64,000 bases of DNA from WLMZ01 sp038227995 (GCA_038227995.1 JBBRPP010000020.1:26557-90556), one strand, 5' to 3'. Shown: positions 7,372-16,283, counted from the first letter of the stretch. Notes: generated by a model from the sequence alone, not told the origin. Translations and numbers: made by a program.

Positions 7372-8234
7372 TCGCGGGCACGCAGGCGTGGTGGTTCCTG
7401 TCACGCGGCAGCGGCATCGTTGCGTGGGCCATGCTCGCGGCCACGAACCTGTGGGGCATTCTGATGGTCACGCGGATCTTCAAGCCGATGCGACCGGCGT
7501 GGACGCTCGATCTCCATCGCTGGCTCGGTGCGCTCGCGATCATCACGCTCGCGATCCACATCGGCGGACTTGTCGCCGACGGCTACGTCCACTTCGGCTG
7601 GCGCGAGATCCTGGTTCCACAGGGCAGCGCCTGGAAGACAGGCGCCGTCACGTGGGGCGTCGTCAGCCTGTACCTCCTGTTGGTCATCGAGCTGACCTCA
7701 CTGATGATGAAGCGACTGCCGCGCAAGGTCTGGCACAGCATCCACCTCTCGTCGTACGCACTGTTCGCCAGCGCCACCGTTCACGGCGCACTCGCCGGCA
7801 CCGACAGCGGCAACCGGCTGTACGTGTACACCGTGGCGCTGATGATCGCCGTCGCGGCCATCGGACTCGTGATCCGCATCGTGCGGAGCCGGGATCGGCG
7901 GTTCCACACCGAGACCCGGGTGGTCTTCAGCGACGCGATCGACGCGTTGTCGAGAGACTCGTCAATCCCCGACTCGTCAATCCCCGACTCGCCAGCGACG
8001 ATCGGCCTTGCGAGCAGCGACGTGCTTCTTGGACGTGAGCCGTCGTTCGACCGCGCCCTTGCCGGGGCGAGTGGGGCGACGTCGTACCGGCACGCGAGCA
8101 GCCTCGTCGATGAGGACCGCCAACCGATCGATCGCTTCGGCTCGATTCCGAAGCTGCGACCGATGGGTGGACGCGACCACGCGGATCTCCCCTCCGAGTT
8201 TGGCGATCACGCGCTCGGCGACGGCCGGAGGTAA
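7368..8234 (+). CDS. Ferric-reductase-like transmembrane haem b protein
   Basis: 288 residues with about six helices in the first 190. His residues on two helices fit haem b ligands of the ferric reductase-like/MsrQ-YedZ superfamily: LDLHRWLGALAIITLAIHIGG and VWHSIHLSSYALFASATVHGA. No NAD- or FAD-binding C-terminal domain follows. Probable role: passing electrons across the membrane to an FMN-bearing partner made by ApbE. From about residue 200 the frame leaves recognisable sequence, crosses a 15-bp tandem repeat and then reads antisense through most of arfB, so the natural C-terminus may be shorter than the open frame. Confidence 0.82.
   Translation: MIAGTQAWWFLSRGSGIVAWAMLAATNLWGILMVTRIFKPMRPAWTLDLHRWLGALAIITLAIHIGGLVADGYVHFGWREILVPQGSAWKTGAVTWGVVSLYLLLVIELTSLMMKRLPRKVWHSIHLSSYALFASATVHGALAGTDSGNRLYVYTVALMIAVAAIGLVIRIVRSRDRRFHTETRVVFSDAIDALSRDSSIPDSSIPDSPATIGLASSDVLLGREPSFDRALAGASGATSYRHASSLVDEDRQPIDRFGSIPKLRPMGGRDHADLPSEFGDHALGDGRR
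7956..7990. repeat. 15-bp direct tandem repeat at the junction of convergent genes
   Basis: The unit GTCAATCCCCGACTC occurs at 7961-7975 and 7976-7990, preceded by a partial copy (GACTC, 7956-7960). On the plus strand it encodes repeated SSIPD. On the minus strand it contains the arfB stop codon (TCA at 7977-7979). The duplication may have extended the tail of the plus-strand gene into arfB. Confidence 0.85.
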
Positions 8235-8387
8235 TCCGGCGCGATCGAGCGTGCAGATCAACTCGGCCTTGGAGTCGGTGGTGTTGACGTGCTGCCCGCC
8301 GGCTCCAGACGACCTCGAGAACCGCCACGCGAACGCGCCGGGATCGAGCCGCAATCCCGCAGGCGTGACGGGCTCGGCTTCGTTCAT
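7977..8387 (-). CDS. arfB: Peptidyl-tRNA hydrolase ArfB-like ribosome rescue factor
   Basis: Hydrolyses peptidyl-tRNA on ribosomes stalled at mRNA ends. The catalytic GGQ motif is present in RSSGAGGQHVNTTDSKAEL near residue 37, and the C-terminus is basic (RRRPTRPGKGAVERRLTSKKHVAARKADRRWR), as needed to enter the empty mRNA channel. 136 residues from the ATG at 8387, which overlaps the phosphatase stop by four bases. Its last 258 bases lie antisense to the convergent ferric-reductase-like frame. Confidence 0.92.
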   Translation of the reverse strand: MNEAEPVTPAGLRLDPGAFAWRFSRSSGAGGQHVNTTDSKAELICTLDRAGLPPAVAERVIAKLGGEIRVVASTHRSQLRNRAEAIDRLAVLIDEAARVPVRRRPTRPGKGAVERRLTSKKHVAARKADRRWRVGD

Positions 8388-8968
8388 GTGCAGTGGCTGA
8401 TGTCGTTCCACAGCGTGATCGATGGGCCGTCTCGCAGGTCGGCGATCTCACTCACGGATGCGGTGTCGAGTGCGAGGTGAATGGCGAACTCACCGGGTTG
8501 GCTGATGGCCCGCGCCCCGAGAATGCGGAGCAGATGGGCGTGGGCGAAGACCAACGACACGGGGGCTCCGTGGGCGCGAACGTCGGCGAGAAACGAGTCG
8601 ACTCTCGCCGACACGTCGGCGACGGTTTCGCCGCCTGGGCATCCCTGCCACACGGTCCATCCGGGAACTGTCTGTTGGATCTCGGGTGTCGTCAACCCCT
8701 CGTAGTCGCCGTAGTCGAATTCGCGGATGCGATCGTCGACGACGAACGACGCAGAGCCGAGAACGATCTCCGCCGTCGTCCGCGCTCGCACCAGCGGACT
8801 CGACCAGTTGGCCGTCGGGAGATCGTGGTCGATCATGCGCATCACTTTGGCCCGAGAGTTGAAGGCCTGTTCGCGACCATGCTCGGTCAATGGCAGGTCG
8901 GTTCGTCCGGTGTGGCGACCGTTGCTGCTCCATTCGGTTGCGCCGTGTCGTACCAAGATGAGCTTCAC
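8384..8968 (-). CDS. Histidine phosphatase family protein (phosphoglycerate mutase-like)
   Basis: 194 residues. The N-terminal catalytic strand LVRHGATEW carries the phosphorylated His and the following Arg-His-Gly. A second conserved segment DYGDYEGLTTPEI and a late His in VFAHAHLLRIL complete the active site of the branch that includes CobC/GpmB-type phosphatases. The substrate cannot be told from sequence. It is translationally coupled to arfB and diverges from the kinase gene at 9005 with only 36 bases between the two starts. Confidence 0.88.
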   Translation of the reverse strand: MKLILVRHGATEWSSNGRHTGRTDLPLTEHGREQAFNSRAKVMRMIDHDLPTANWSSPLVRARTTAEIVLGSASFVVDDRIREFDYGDYEGLTTPEIQQTVPGWTVWQGCPGGETVADVSARVDSFLADVRAHGAPVSLVFAHAHLLRILGARAISQPGEFAIHLALDTASVSEIADLRDGPSITLWNDISHCT

Positions 8969-9004
8969 ACCCTCAAGGTAGCCGCGTGTGTTAAGCCTTT
9001 CCGG

Positions 9005-9925
9005 ATGAGCGTCGATGTCGAGGCCATCGTGCGACGGGTTCCCGCCTGGACGAACGCGACATTCACCATTCGGCCGCTCACTGGCGGGATCACCAATCGC
9101 AACTATGTCATCACGGTCGACGGCGATGAATACGTCGTCCGTGTTCCGGGCGAGCGGACCGAACTACTCGGCATCAACCGTCGCTGCGAAGCAGAGGCAT
9201 CGCGACGCGCGGCCGAACTCGGCATCGGCCCGCCGGTGCTCGGCGAGCTGCCAGGCATCGGTACCCAGATCACACAACTCGTGCCCGGCCATCACCTCGA
9301 GGATCACGCGTTCATCGACAAACTCGGCGACGTCGTCGCACTGCTGAAGATGCTGCACGAGAGCGGTCCACTCGGCGGCAACTTTCCGATCCACCGCGTG
9401 GTCGAGTGGCACGCTCGCGACGCCAGCAGCCACGGCGCGATGCCCCCCGCTTCGTACGAGCGGCTGCATCAGCAGAGTCGCCACATCGAGGCTGCGTTCG
9501 CGGCGTCACCGATGCCGCCGATGCCGTGCCACAACGACCTGCTCCCCGGCAACGTCCTGTTCTCCGAGGACCGCGTCTGGTTGCTCGACTACGAGTACGC
9601 GGGGATGAACGACGTCTTCTTCGACCTCGCCAACCTCAGCGTCAACTGCGGGCTCACCAAGTCCGCGGATGAAAGGTTGCTGACGCTGTACTTCGGTTTC
9701 GTCACCCGTTCGGGGTGGGCCAGGCTGCAGTTGATGAAGGTGATGAGCGAGTTCCGTGAAGGCATGTGGGCCGTCGTCCAACAGGCGATCAGCACACTCG
9801 ACACCGACTTCGTCGCGTACGCCGACGAGCGCCTGGCGAACTGTGAACGGCTCGCCGCGTCACCCGACTTCCGGCAGTGGCTGATCGATGCCCGTCGCGA
9901 CCCGATGTGGCGCGAGGGCGACTGA
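9005..9925 (+). CDS. Choline/aminoglycoside kinase-like phosphotransferase
   Basis: 306 residues of the APH/choline kinase fold. The ATP-site strand is TIRPLTGGITNRNYVITVDG near residue 22, the catalytic loop is MPCHNDLLPGNVLF near residue 175, and the metal-binding VWLLDYEYAGMNDVFFDLAN follows. HNDL...N and DYEYAG match the choline/ethanolamine kinase branch better than antibiotic kinases. A much longer open frame begins at 8393, but its first 200 codons are the complement of the phosphatase gene. Next to a dimethylglycine dehydrogenase-like gene and a permease, a role in choline-like amine metabolism is a fair inference. Confidence 0.85.
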   Translation: MSVDVEAIVRRVPAWTNATFTIRPLTGGITNRNYVITVDGDEYVVRVPGERTELLGINRRCEAEASRRAAELGIGPPVLGELPGIGTQITQLVPGHHLEDHAFIDKLGDVVALLKMLHESGPLGGNFPIHRVVEWHARDASSHGAMPPASYERLHQQSRHIEAAFAASPMPPMPCHNDLLPGNVLFSEDRVWLLDYEYAGMNDVFFDLANLSVNCGLTKSADERLLTLYFGFVTRSGWARLQLMKVMSEFREGMWAVVQQAISTLDTDFVAYADERLANCERLAASPDFRQWLIDARRDPMWREGD

Positions 9926-9958
9926 CCCGGTCGTCCCCGCACTAGCTTCGGGACCCGT

Positions 9959-12382
9959 ATGAGAGATCACGCCCGGGCAGTCATCATCGGCGGAGGTGTT
10001 GGCGGCGCCAGCATCGCCTATCACCTCACCCTCCTCGGTTGGAACGACATCGTGCTCGTCGACCGCGATCAACTCACGAGCGGATCGACGTTCCACTCAG
10101 CCGGCTTGGTCGGGCAACTGCGCAGCAGCGTGACGTTGACGAAGATGATGATGTACGGCGCAGAGCTGTACCGCCATCTCAGCGAAGAGACCGGCCACGA
10201 CGTCGGCTGGCACGAGGTCGGTTCGCTGCGGCTCGCGTCGACGCCCGAGCGGCTGGAAGAGCTGCGCCGTCAGGCGGGCTGGGCCAAGACGTTCGGCCTG
10301 CCACTCGATCTGATCAGCACACAAGAGGCGCTCGACCGCTTCCATGGACTGTTCGATCCATCCGACGTGCTCGGCGCCGTGTGGCTGCCGACTGACGGTT
10401 GGCTCAACCCCAGCGACCTGACGATGGCACTCGCTGCGGGTGCCCGATCACGCGGCGCAGAGATCGCGACGATGACACGCGTGCTGTCGATCGGCACCGA
10501 GGAGTCGAATGGCCGCAAGCGCGTCACTCATGTCGAGACCGACAAGGGCCGGATCACATGTGACGTCGTGGTCAACGCCGGCGGCATGTACGCGTACGAG
10601 GTCGGACAGATGGTCGGGGTCAACGTGCCGCTCGTACCGATGGCTCACCAGTACGCGATCACGCGACCGAAGATCACGATCCCATCCGATCTGCCGACGA
10701 TGCGCGACCCGGATCGGCTCGTGTACTTCCGCGAGGAAGTTGGCGGGATGATCATGGGCGGCTACGAGCGCAACCCCGATCCGTGGTGCCTCGACGGCCA
10801 CATCCCACCGACGTTCAACAACACGCTGCTGACCCCCGACTGGGATCGCTTCCTGCCGCTCACCGAGGCCGCGCAGACGTTGGTCCCGTGCATGGAGGAC
10901 GCTGATGTCCATCAGTTGATCAACGGTCCTGAGGCGTTCACGCCCGACGGTGAGTTCATCCTCGGCGAGAGCGATGTCGCCGGGTTCTTCGTCGCGGCGG
11001 GCTTTTGTGCACACGGCATCGCCGGCGCGGGCGGCAACGGCAAGGTGATCGCCGAATGGATCGTCGGCGGCGAGCCGCCGATGGACCTGTGGAAGATGGA
11101 CATCCGCCGCTTCGGCAACCAGTACCGATCGCGCAGCTTCAGCCTGGCCCGCACCTACGAGGTGTACAGCACGTACTACGACATCGTCTATCCCAACCAC
11201 GAGCGAGAAGCCGGACGCCCGCTCCGCGTCCCGCCGGCGTATTCGCGCCACATCGAGCTCGGCGCGTCTTTCGGTGAGAAGAGCGGTTGGGAACGCGTCA
11301 ACTACTACACCTCGAACGAGGACACTGCGCACGAATCGTTGCGCCCGCGCGGCTGGGCCGGTCAGCATTGGTCGACCGCGATCGTCACCGAACACCTCGC
11401 GTGCCGCACCACCGCCGGACTGTTCGACGAATCCTCGTTCGCCAAGATCGAGGTCTCGGGCACGGGTGCGGCTGCGTTCCTTCAACACATGTGCACGAAC
11501 AACGTCGACAAGAAGGTCGGCTCGATCACGTACACCCAGATGCTGAACACCAAGGGCGGCATCGAGTGCGATTTCACCGTGACGCGACTCGAACCGAACC
11601 GCTTCCTGATCGTGACCGGTACCGCGTTCGGCCGTCACGACCTGTCGTGGATCTCGTCACACGCGCCCGACGACGTCGCCGTCCGCGACGTCACCGGATC
11701 GATGGCGTGCTTCGGCCTCTGGGGTCCGAACGCGCGCGACATCCTCGCGTCGGTGTGCGCCGATGACCTGTCGTTCGGCTACATGCAAGCCCGCTTCATC
11801 ACGGTCGGCGACGTGCCGTGCTGGGCGTTGCGCGTCACGTATGTCGGCGAGCACGGGTGGGAGCTCTACCCATCGGCCGAGTTCGCCGTGCGGCTGTGGG
11901 ACACGTTGACGACGGCCGGCGGCGGGCACGGCTTGGTGCCGGGTGGCTACCGCGCAATCGATGCGATGCGGCTGGAGAAGGGCTACCGGGCGTGGGGCAG
12001 CGACATCACCAGCGAGACCGATCCGTACTCGTCCGGACTCGGCTTCGCGGTGCGATCCGACAAGGATTTCCTCGGGCGTTCGGCACTGCCCGACGCGACG
12101 GGTGGCGACCAGCGGCTGTGCTGCCTCGTCCTCGATGATCCGCGATCGGTCGCGCTCGGCAACGAGCCCGTGTCGCTCGCCTCGACCGGGGAGATCGTCG
12201 GACGCGTATCCAGCGGCGGCCTCGGCCACTTCCTCGGTGCGTCGATCGCGTACGCCTGGCTGCCGACGTCAGCTGCCGCGTCGGGAACCAGGGTCGCGGT
12301 CGAGGTCTTCGGCGTCAGCGTGCCGGCCGAGGTTCGCACCGACCCCCTCTACGACCCAACCGGCGCCCGCCTCCGCAACTGA
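9959..12382 (+). CDS. FAD-dependent dimethylglycine/sarcosine dehydrogenase-like protein with GcvT domain
   Basis: 807 residues in two parts. Residues 1-400 are a DAO-type FAD oxidoreductase: dinucleotide motif AVIIGGGVGGASIAYHL at residue 7, STFHSAGLVGQLRSS near 43 and the FAD-contact CAHGIAGAGGNGKVIAEW near 350. From about residue 420 follows a GcvT-like aminomethyltransferase domain (GRHDLSWISSHAP, YVGEHGWELYPSAEFAVRLWD, YRAIDAMRLEKGYRAWGSDI). This architecture is that of dimethylglycine and sarcosine dehydrogenases, which demethylate N-methyl glycines and hand the one-carbon unit to tetrahydrofolate. The exact substrate is not determined. Confidence 0.9.
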   Translation: MRDHARAVIIGGGVGGASIAYHLTLLGWNDIVLVDRDQLTSGSTFHSAGLVGQLRSSVTLTKMMMYGAELYRHLSEETGHDVGWHEVGSLRLASTPERLEELRRQAGWAKTFGLPLDLISTQEALDRFHGLFDPSDVLGAVWLPTDGWLNPSDLTMALAAGARSRGAEIATMTRVLSIGTEESNGRKRVTHVETDKGRITCDVVVNAGGMYAYEVGQMVGVNVPLVPMAHQYAITRPKITIPSDLPTMRDPDRLVYFREEVGGMIMGGYERNPDPWCLDGHIPPTFNNTLLTPDWDRFLPLTEAAQTLVPCMEDADVHQLINGPEAFTPDGEFILGESDVAGFFVAAGFCAHGIAGAGGNGKVIAEWIVGGEPPMDLWKMDIRRFGNQYRSRSFSLARTYEVYSTYYDIVYPNHEREAGRPLRVPPAYSRHIELGASFGEKSGWERVNYYTSNEDTAHESLRPRGWAGQHWSTAIVTEHLACRTTAGLFDESSFAKIEVSGTGAAAFLQHMCTNNVDKKVGSITYTQMLNTKGGIECDFTVTRLEPNRFLIVTGTAFGRHDLSWISSHAPDDVAVRDVTGSMACFGLWGPNARDILASVCADDLSFGYMQARFITVGDVPCWALRVTYVGEHGWELYPSAEFAVRLWDTLTTAGGGHGLVPGGYRAIDAMRLEKGYRAWGSDITSETDPYSSGLGFAVRSDKDFLGRSALPDATGGDQRLCCLVLDDPRSVALGNEPVSLASTGEIVGRVSSGGLGHFLGASIAYAWLPTSAAASGTRVAVEVFGVSVPAEVRTDPLYDPTGARLRN

Positions 12383-12399
12383 CCCGCCAGTCAGCCATT

Positions 12400-12442
12400 C
12401 TGATCCTGTTTTTCGACCACAGCGGTCGAAAAACAGGATCAG
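12400..12442. terminator. Bidirectional rho-independent terminator between convergent genes
   Basis: A perfect 19-bp stem (12400-12418 with 12424-12442) closes on a five-base loop. The stem contains A and T runs (TTTTTCG / CGAAAAA), so each strand presents a hairpin of the kind expected for the two convergent transcripts (flavoenzyme from the left, permease from the right). Confidence 0.85.
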
Positions 12443-12460
12443 TTCAGAGCGTGTGAACGG

Positions 12461-14068
12461 TCAGAGTTCGCCGTGCTCGAGAGCGTCGAGTTCGCGCTCG
12501 ATCGCCAGCAGTTCCTCGGGGGTACCCATGACCTTGGGACCCTTGAACCAGTTGTGGGCAGAGGCCACCCACCACAGACCGACACCGATGAAGCCCAACA
12601 GGATCAACGGTCCGGCGTAGTTCGCCGTGTTCACGTCGGTCCACCAACGCCACTGGGGGAACAGTGGGGCGAAGAACAGGATCGAGATGAAGAACACCCA
12701 AACCACCGCGATCCAGCCGACGAGCTTGCTGTAGCCCTTGAGGTTCCACGGTCCCTGAACGAAGTCAGGGTTGCGCAAGCGCAGGAACACAGGGATCACG
12801 TAGCTGATGTAGAGACCAACCACGCAGATGCCGGTGAGTGCGAAGAAGGCAACGGAGACGCCGGCATCGCTTTGCAGCAACGACAACGCACCGACGACCG
12901 CTGACGTGATCACGCCGAGCCACACCGCATTCGTTGGCGTGCGCGTCTTCGGATTGATCTTGTGCCAGTACTTCGATCCGGGCAGTCCGCCGTCTCGGCT
13001 GAATGCGTAGATCATTCGACTGTTGGCCGTCACGGACGCCATGCCGCAGAAGTACTGGCCGATCACCGAGATGAACACGAGCAACTTGGCCGGGAATCCA
13101 CTCAGGACCGCTTCGAAGATCGTCACCGGGAAGGTGATGCCGATCGCGCTCGGATCGTGATCCTTGAGGAAGCCTGCCGGCGTCGCGAGCAAGAAGCCGA
13201 TGTTGAGCACCAGGGCCGCGATTGCAGAGATGTAGATCGAGCGGACGATGGCCTTCGGAGCGCTGACGCGTGCGCCACGAGTTTCCTCGCTGACGTGCGC
13301 CGATGCGTCGAAGCCGGTGATGGTGTACTGCGCGAGCAGGAAGCCGAGGAAGAACACGTAGAGCGTGCTGATGCCGCCGGACCACGCGCTGTTGTTCTGA
13401 TACTTGAACAACGAGCTGACGCTGGCCTTGTTGTCCGGTCCGACGAAGAGCACAGCGAAGATGACCGCAACGCCGGCAACATGCCACCAGACGCTCACGT
13501 CGCCGAGGAACTTGATGATCTTGCTTCCGAACGTGTTCAGCGCGCCGTGCGACAGCAGCACGAGGACGAAGCAGACGAACAGATTCTTCGCCGTCGGCGT
13601 GATGACGATGTCCTGCGTCTTGACGCCGGCAACCGTGTGGACGCTCCCGTACATGTTGATGAACCGAACGATGTAGTTCGCCAGCGCGTAGTCGACCGAT
13701 GCGATGACACCGATCTGGCCGATGAAGTTGAACCATCCGGTGAACCAGCTCCACAGCGGTCCGTTCTTCGTCGCCAATTTGGCTGACCAGAAGTAGAGAC
13801 CCCCCGCAGTGGGGTAGGCCGAGCAGATCTCGCCCATCGACATACCGACCAGGAGCGAGAACAAGCCCACGATCGCCCATCCGACCGTGATGACGAGAGG
13901 GCCACCGAACGTCGCTGCGATCCAGTAGCTCGTGAAGCCGCCGGCGAGGATCGAGATGATCGAGAAGCTGATGGCAAAGTTGCTGAACGTGCCCATCCCG
14001 CGTTTCAGCTCTTGCGCATACCCCAAGGTGTGTAAATGCGCTGTGTCGTCGTCGACGATGTCGGTCAT
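12461..14068 (-). CDS. APC superfamily amino acid/amine permease
   Basis: 535 residues, 12 predicted helices. The segment KRGMGTFSNFAISFSIISILAGGFTSYWIA near residue 23 is typical of the amino acid/choline transporter (ACT) branch of the APC superfamily, whose known substrates include GABA, choline and amino acids. GFDASAHVSEETRGARVSAPKAI near residue 245 is the conserved intracellular loop. I chose the ATG at 14068, which has GGAGGGAC upstream; the frame continues further but without homology. Its setting between a DMGDH-like enzyme and amidotransferases suggests uptake of an amine or amino acid. Confidence 0.9.
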   Translation of the reverse strand: MTDIVDDDTAHLHTLGYAQELKRGMGTFSNFAISFSIISILAGGFTSYWIAATFGGPLVITVGWAIVGLFSLLVGMSMGEICSAYPTAGGLYFWSAKLATKNGPLWSWFTGWFNFIGQIGVIASVDYALANYIVRFINMYGSVHTVAGVKTQDIVITPTAKNLFVCFVLVLLSHGALNTFGSKIIKFLGDVSVWWHVAGVAVIFAVLFVGPDNKASVSSLFKYQNNSAWSGGISTLYVFFLGFLLAQYTITGFDASAHVSEETRGARVSAPKAIVRSIYISAIAALVLNIGFLLATPAGFLKDHDPSAIGITFPVTIFEAVLSGFPAKLLVFISVIGQYFCGMASVTANSRMIYAFSRDGGLPGSKYWHKINPKTRTPTNAVWLGVITSAVVGALSLLQSDAGVSVAFFALTGICVVGLYISYVIPVFLRLRNPDFVQGPWNLKGYSKLVGWIAVVWVFFISILFFAPLFPQWRWWTDVNTANYAGPLILLGFIGVGLWWVASAHNWFKGPKVMGTPEELLAIERELDALEHGEL

Positions 14069-14166
14069 GGTGAAGCGTGTCCCTCCGTTTGCGGTGCTCC
14101 CCCGAGCACCGATGGCGGTAGGTCTAGCACGCGGCAGAAGGGGCCTTTGACAAACGCACAGCCTGT

Positions 14167-14841
14167 TCAGCTTCCGGCAACATGCTCCACATACCAGTCG
14201 ACCAAATGCTCGGCATTCGGGCGACTCTCGACGACGTTGCGCGATGTCTCGGCCCGCAATTCGTCGGTCGACGAGCCACGCGCTCGCAACGTCTCTGCTC
14301 CGTCGGTGGCCCACCGCGTCACCATCGCCTCATTGACCTCTGGATGGAACTGAGTCGCGAACGTGCGGCCGAGTCGGTAGGCCTGGGTGCAGATCGGTGA
14401 CCTCGCCAGTTCCTCTGCGCCAGGCGGGACGGTGACGACATCGGAGTGCCACTGCATCCACGGTCCCTGCGGGATGATCTCGGGCAGATCGCTGATGATG
14501 TTGTCGTACCAACCGATCTCGGGCTCACGCGCGCGCTCGACCGTGCCGCCGAGCGCGGCTGCGATCGCCTGGGCGCCGTAGCAGATGCCGTAGATCGGGA
14601 TGCGGCGCTGGTGCGCCTCGCGGATCAGTTCGAGCTCGGCTTCGACCTTGTCGGCGATGTCGGGCCAGTAGACAGACCACTCCGAGCCGAGGAGCATCAC
14701 CAGATCGACGCCGTCGAGCGACATCCAGTCGCCCGGTCGATCGCGGTGACATTCGACGAACGAATAGCCGTGATGACGGAAGCGTTCGCCGCTGAACCCC
14801 GCGTCGCAGTCGTCGGAGTTCGCCAGGAGCAGTGCACGCAC
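14167..14841 (-). CDS. Class I glutamine amidotransferase-like protein
   Basis: 224 residues. The nucleophile elbow PIYGICYGAQAIAAALGG gives the catalytic Cys, and TFATQFHPEVNEAMV gives the His and Glu of the triad. It stands alone rather than fused to a synthase, as in the YheB/GMP-synthase-like free amidotransferases. The start is GTG at 14841, immediately next to the start of the divergent dehydratase at 14842, leaving no intergenic space. Its partner or substrate is unknown; the neighbouring permease reads the same way after a 98-bp gap in which I see nothing. Confidence 0.85.
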   Translation of the reverse strand: MRALLLANSDDCDAGFSGERFRHHGYSFVECHRDRPGDWMSLDGVDLVMLLGSEWSVYWPDIADKVEAELELIREAHQRRIPIYGICYGAQAIAAALGGTVERAREPEIGWYDNIISDLPEIIPQGPWMQWHSDVVTVPPGAEELARSPICTQAYRLGRTFATQFHPEVNEAMVTRWATDGAETLRARGSSTDELRAETSRNVVESRPNAEHLVDWYVEHVAGS

Positions 14842-16074
14842 ATGAGTACCGTAGGCGACGACATGGACCTCGCGCAGATATCAGCAGAGTCGATCCGCGA
14901 TGCTCGTGCACGCGCCAACGAACACGTGAAGCACACGCCGACGATGTCGTTCGCGGCCCTCAGCGATCTGGTGGGCGGCGAGGTGGTGCTCAAGGCCGAG
15001 AACCTCCAACGCACCGGCGCGTTCAAGATCCGCGGCGCGCTGAACAAGGTTGCGAGCCTCGGAGAATCGGCTCGGCAGGGAGTGACGGCCGGCAGCGCCG
15101 GGAATCACGCGCAGGCGCTCGCGTTCGCTGCCTGCGTCGCGGGCGTGCCATGCGAGATCTTCGTTCCCACCGGCGCATCGATCTCGAAGGTCGCGGCGTG
15201 CAAGGCATATGGCGCGACGGTGATCGAGGGAGGCGCCTCGCTGGACGATGCCGTCGCCGCTGCACGCCTGCGCTCAGCGGAAGGCGGGCTGCAGTTCTGC
15301 CATCCGTTCGACGACGTCGCGATCATCACGGGTCAGGCCACGCTCGGTCTGGAGCTGCTCGAAGACATCCCGAACCTGCGTCAGGTCGTCATCCCGCTCG
15401 GCGGTGGCGGGCTCGCCGCCGGCGTGGCGATCGCACTCAAGCAGCACGACCCGTCGATCCGCATCATCGGTGTGCAGGTCGAGGTCTGCGCGCCGTATGC
15501 CAACGTGCTCGCACCCGTCGGTCCGGTGTTGACGCTCGCCGACGGCATCGCGGTGAAGCGGCCCGGCGACATCACCCGTCCGCTCGTCGAGCATTGGCTC
15601 GACGGCGTCGTGGTGGTGGACGAGAACGCCGTCGCGGATGCGATGGTGCTGTTGCTCGAACGAGCGAAGTTGGTCGTCGAAGGTGCCGGCGCGGTCGGTG
15701 TCGCCGCGTTGATGGCGGGGCGCGTGCCCCCGGCAGTCAGCGGAGCGACGTGCGTGGTGCTGTCGGGCGGCAACGTCGACCTCGGCGTCCTGCCCGGGCT
15801 GGTCCGTCGCCACGAGACGCAGTCTGGCCGGCGCCTGATCCTGTTCGCGCGGATCAGCGACCGCCCCGGCGGACTCGCCGGTCTGTTGGCGATCTTCGCC
15901 GGTGCCGGGGCAAACCTGGTCGACGTCGAACACGTTCGCGAAGGCGTCGACCTCCACGTTCGTGAAACCGGCCTCCAAGCCGTCCTCGAGGTCAAAGGCC
16001 GCGACCACGCCGCCGACGTCCTCGCCGCAGCCAGATCTGCGGGTTACGACGTCGACGAGATCACCAACCGCTGA
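14842..16074 (+). CDS. Threonine ammonia-lyase (threonine/serine dehydratase) with ACT domain
   Basis: PLP enzyme converting threonine to 2-oxobutyrate and ammonia. The PLP lysine is in RTGAFKIRGALNK near residue 58, the phosphate-binding loop TAGSAGNHAQALA near 84 and the glycine-rich VIPLGGGGLAAGVA near 185. The C-terminal 75 residues (LILFARISDRPGGLAGLLAIF) form an ACT regulatory domain, as in TdcB-type enzymes. ATG 14842 (MSTVGDD) or ATG 14863 (MDLAQIS) may be the start; the latter leaves 21 bases to the divergent gene. A catabolic enzyme is more likely than biosynthetic IlvA, but this is not certain. Confidence 0.9.
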   Translation: MSTVGDDMDLAQISAESIRDARARANEHVKHTPTMSFAALSDLVGGEVVLKAENLQRTGAFKIRGALNKVASLGESARQGVTAGSAGNHAQALAFAACVAGVPCEIFVPTGASISKVAACKAYGATVIEGGASLDDAVAAARLRSAEGGLQFCHPFDDVAIITGQATLGLELLEDIPNLRQVVIPLGGGGLAAGVAIALKQHDPSIRIIGVQVEVCAPYANVLAPVGPVLTLADGIAVKRPGDITRPLVEHWLDGVVVVDENAVADAMVLLLERAKLVVEGAGAVGVAALMAGRVPPAVSGATCVVLSGGNVDLGVLPGLVRRHETQSGRRLILFARISDRPGGLAGLLAIFAGAGANLVDVEHVREGVDLHVRETGLQAVLEVKGRDHAADVLAAARSAGYDVDEITNR

Positions 16075-16123
16075 CACCATCGGGCGCCGAGGGACACTCG
16101 GGCGCCGTCCGCCAATCGGCAGC

Positions 16124-16168
16124 ACCGCGCCGGGTTTGCCGATGCCAGCAAGGCCAAGCCGGCGCGGT
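16124..16168. repeat. 45-bp palindromic repeat unit A
   Basis: Left arm ACCGCGCCGG (16124-16133) and right arm CCGGCGCGGT (16159-16168) are perfect complements separated by 25 bases. Three further units with the same arm sequences and the same 25-base spacing occur at 16196, 17177 and 17249. Confidence 0.85.
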
Positions 16169-16195
16169 CCACACCAATCCTTCGGCGCAACACGG

Positions 16196-16240
16196 ACCGC
16201 GCCGGGTTCACCGGCCCGAGCCAGGCCGATCCGGCGCGGT
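16196..16240. repeat. 45-bp palindromic repeat unit B
   Basis: Arms ACCGCGCCGG (16196-16205) and CCGGCGCGGT (16231-16240), spacing 25 bases. It lies 44 bases before the ATG of the DUF559-like gene. The inner 25 bases share GTTnnCC at the left and an AGGCC core at the right with unit A. Confidence 0.85.
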
Positions 16241-16283
16241 TCGTCGATTTCCACGTTCCCCATCTCGGAGCACTCAGTGGGTC

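Noticed and set aside
9005..9925. Aminoglycoside resistance kinase
   Set aside because: The HNDLLPGN and DYEYAG motifs and the metabolic setting favour the choline/ethanolamine kinase branch; nothing indicates antibiotic resistance.
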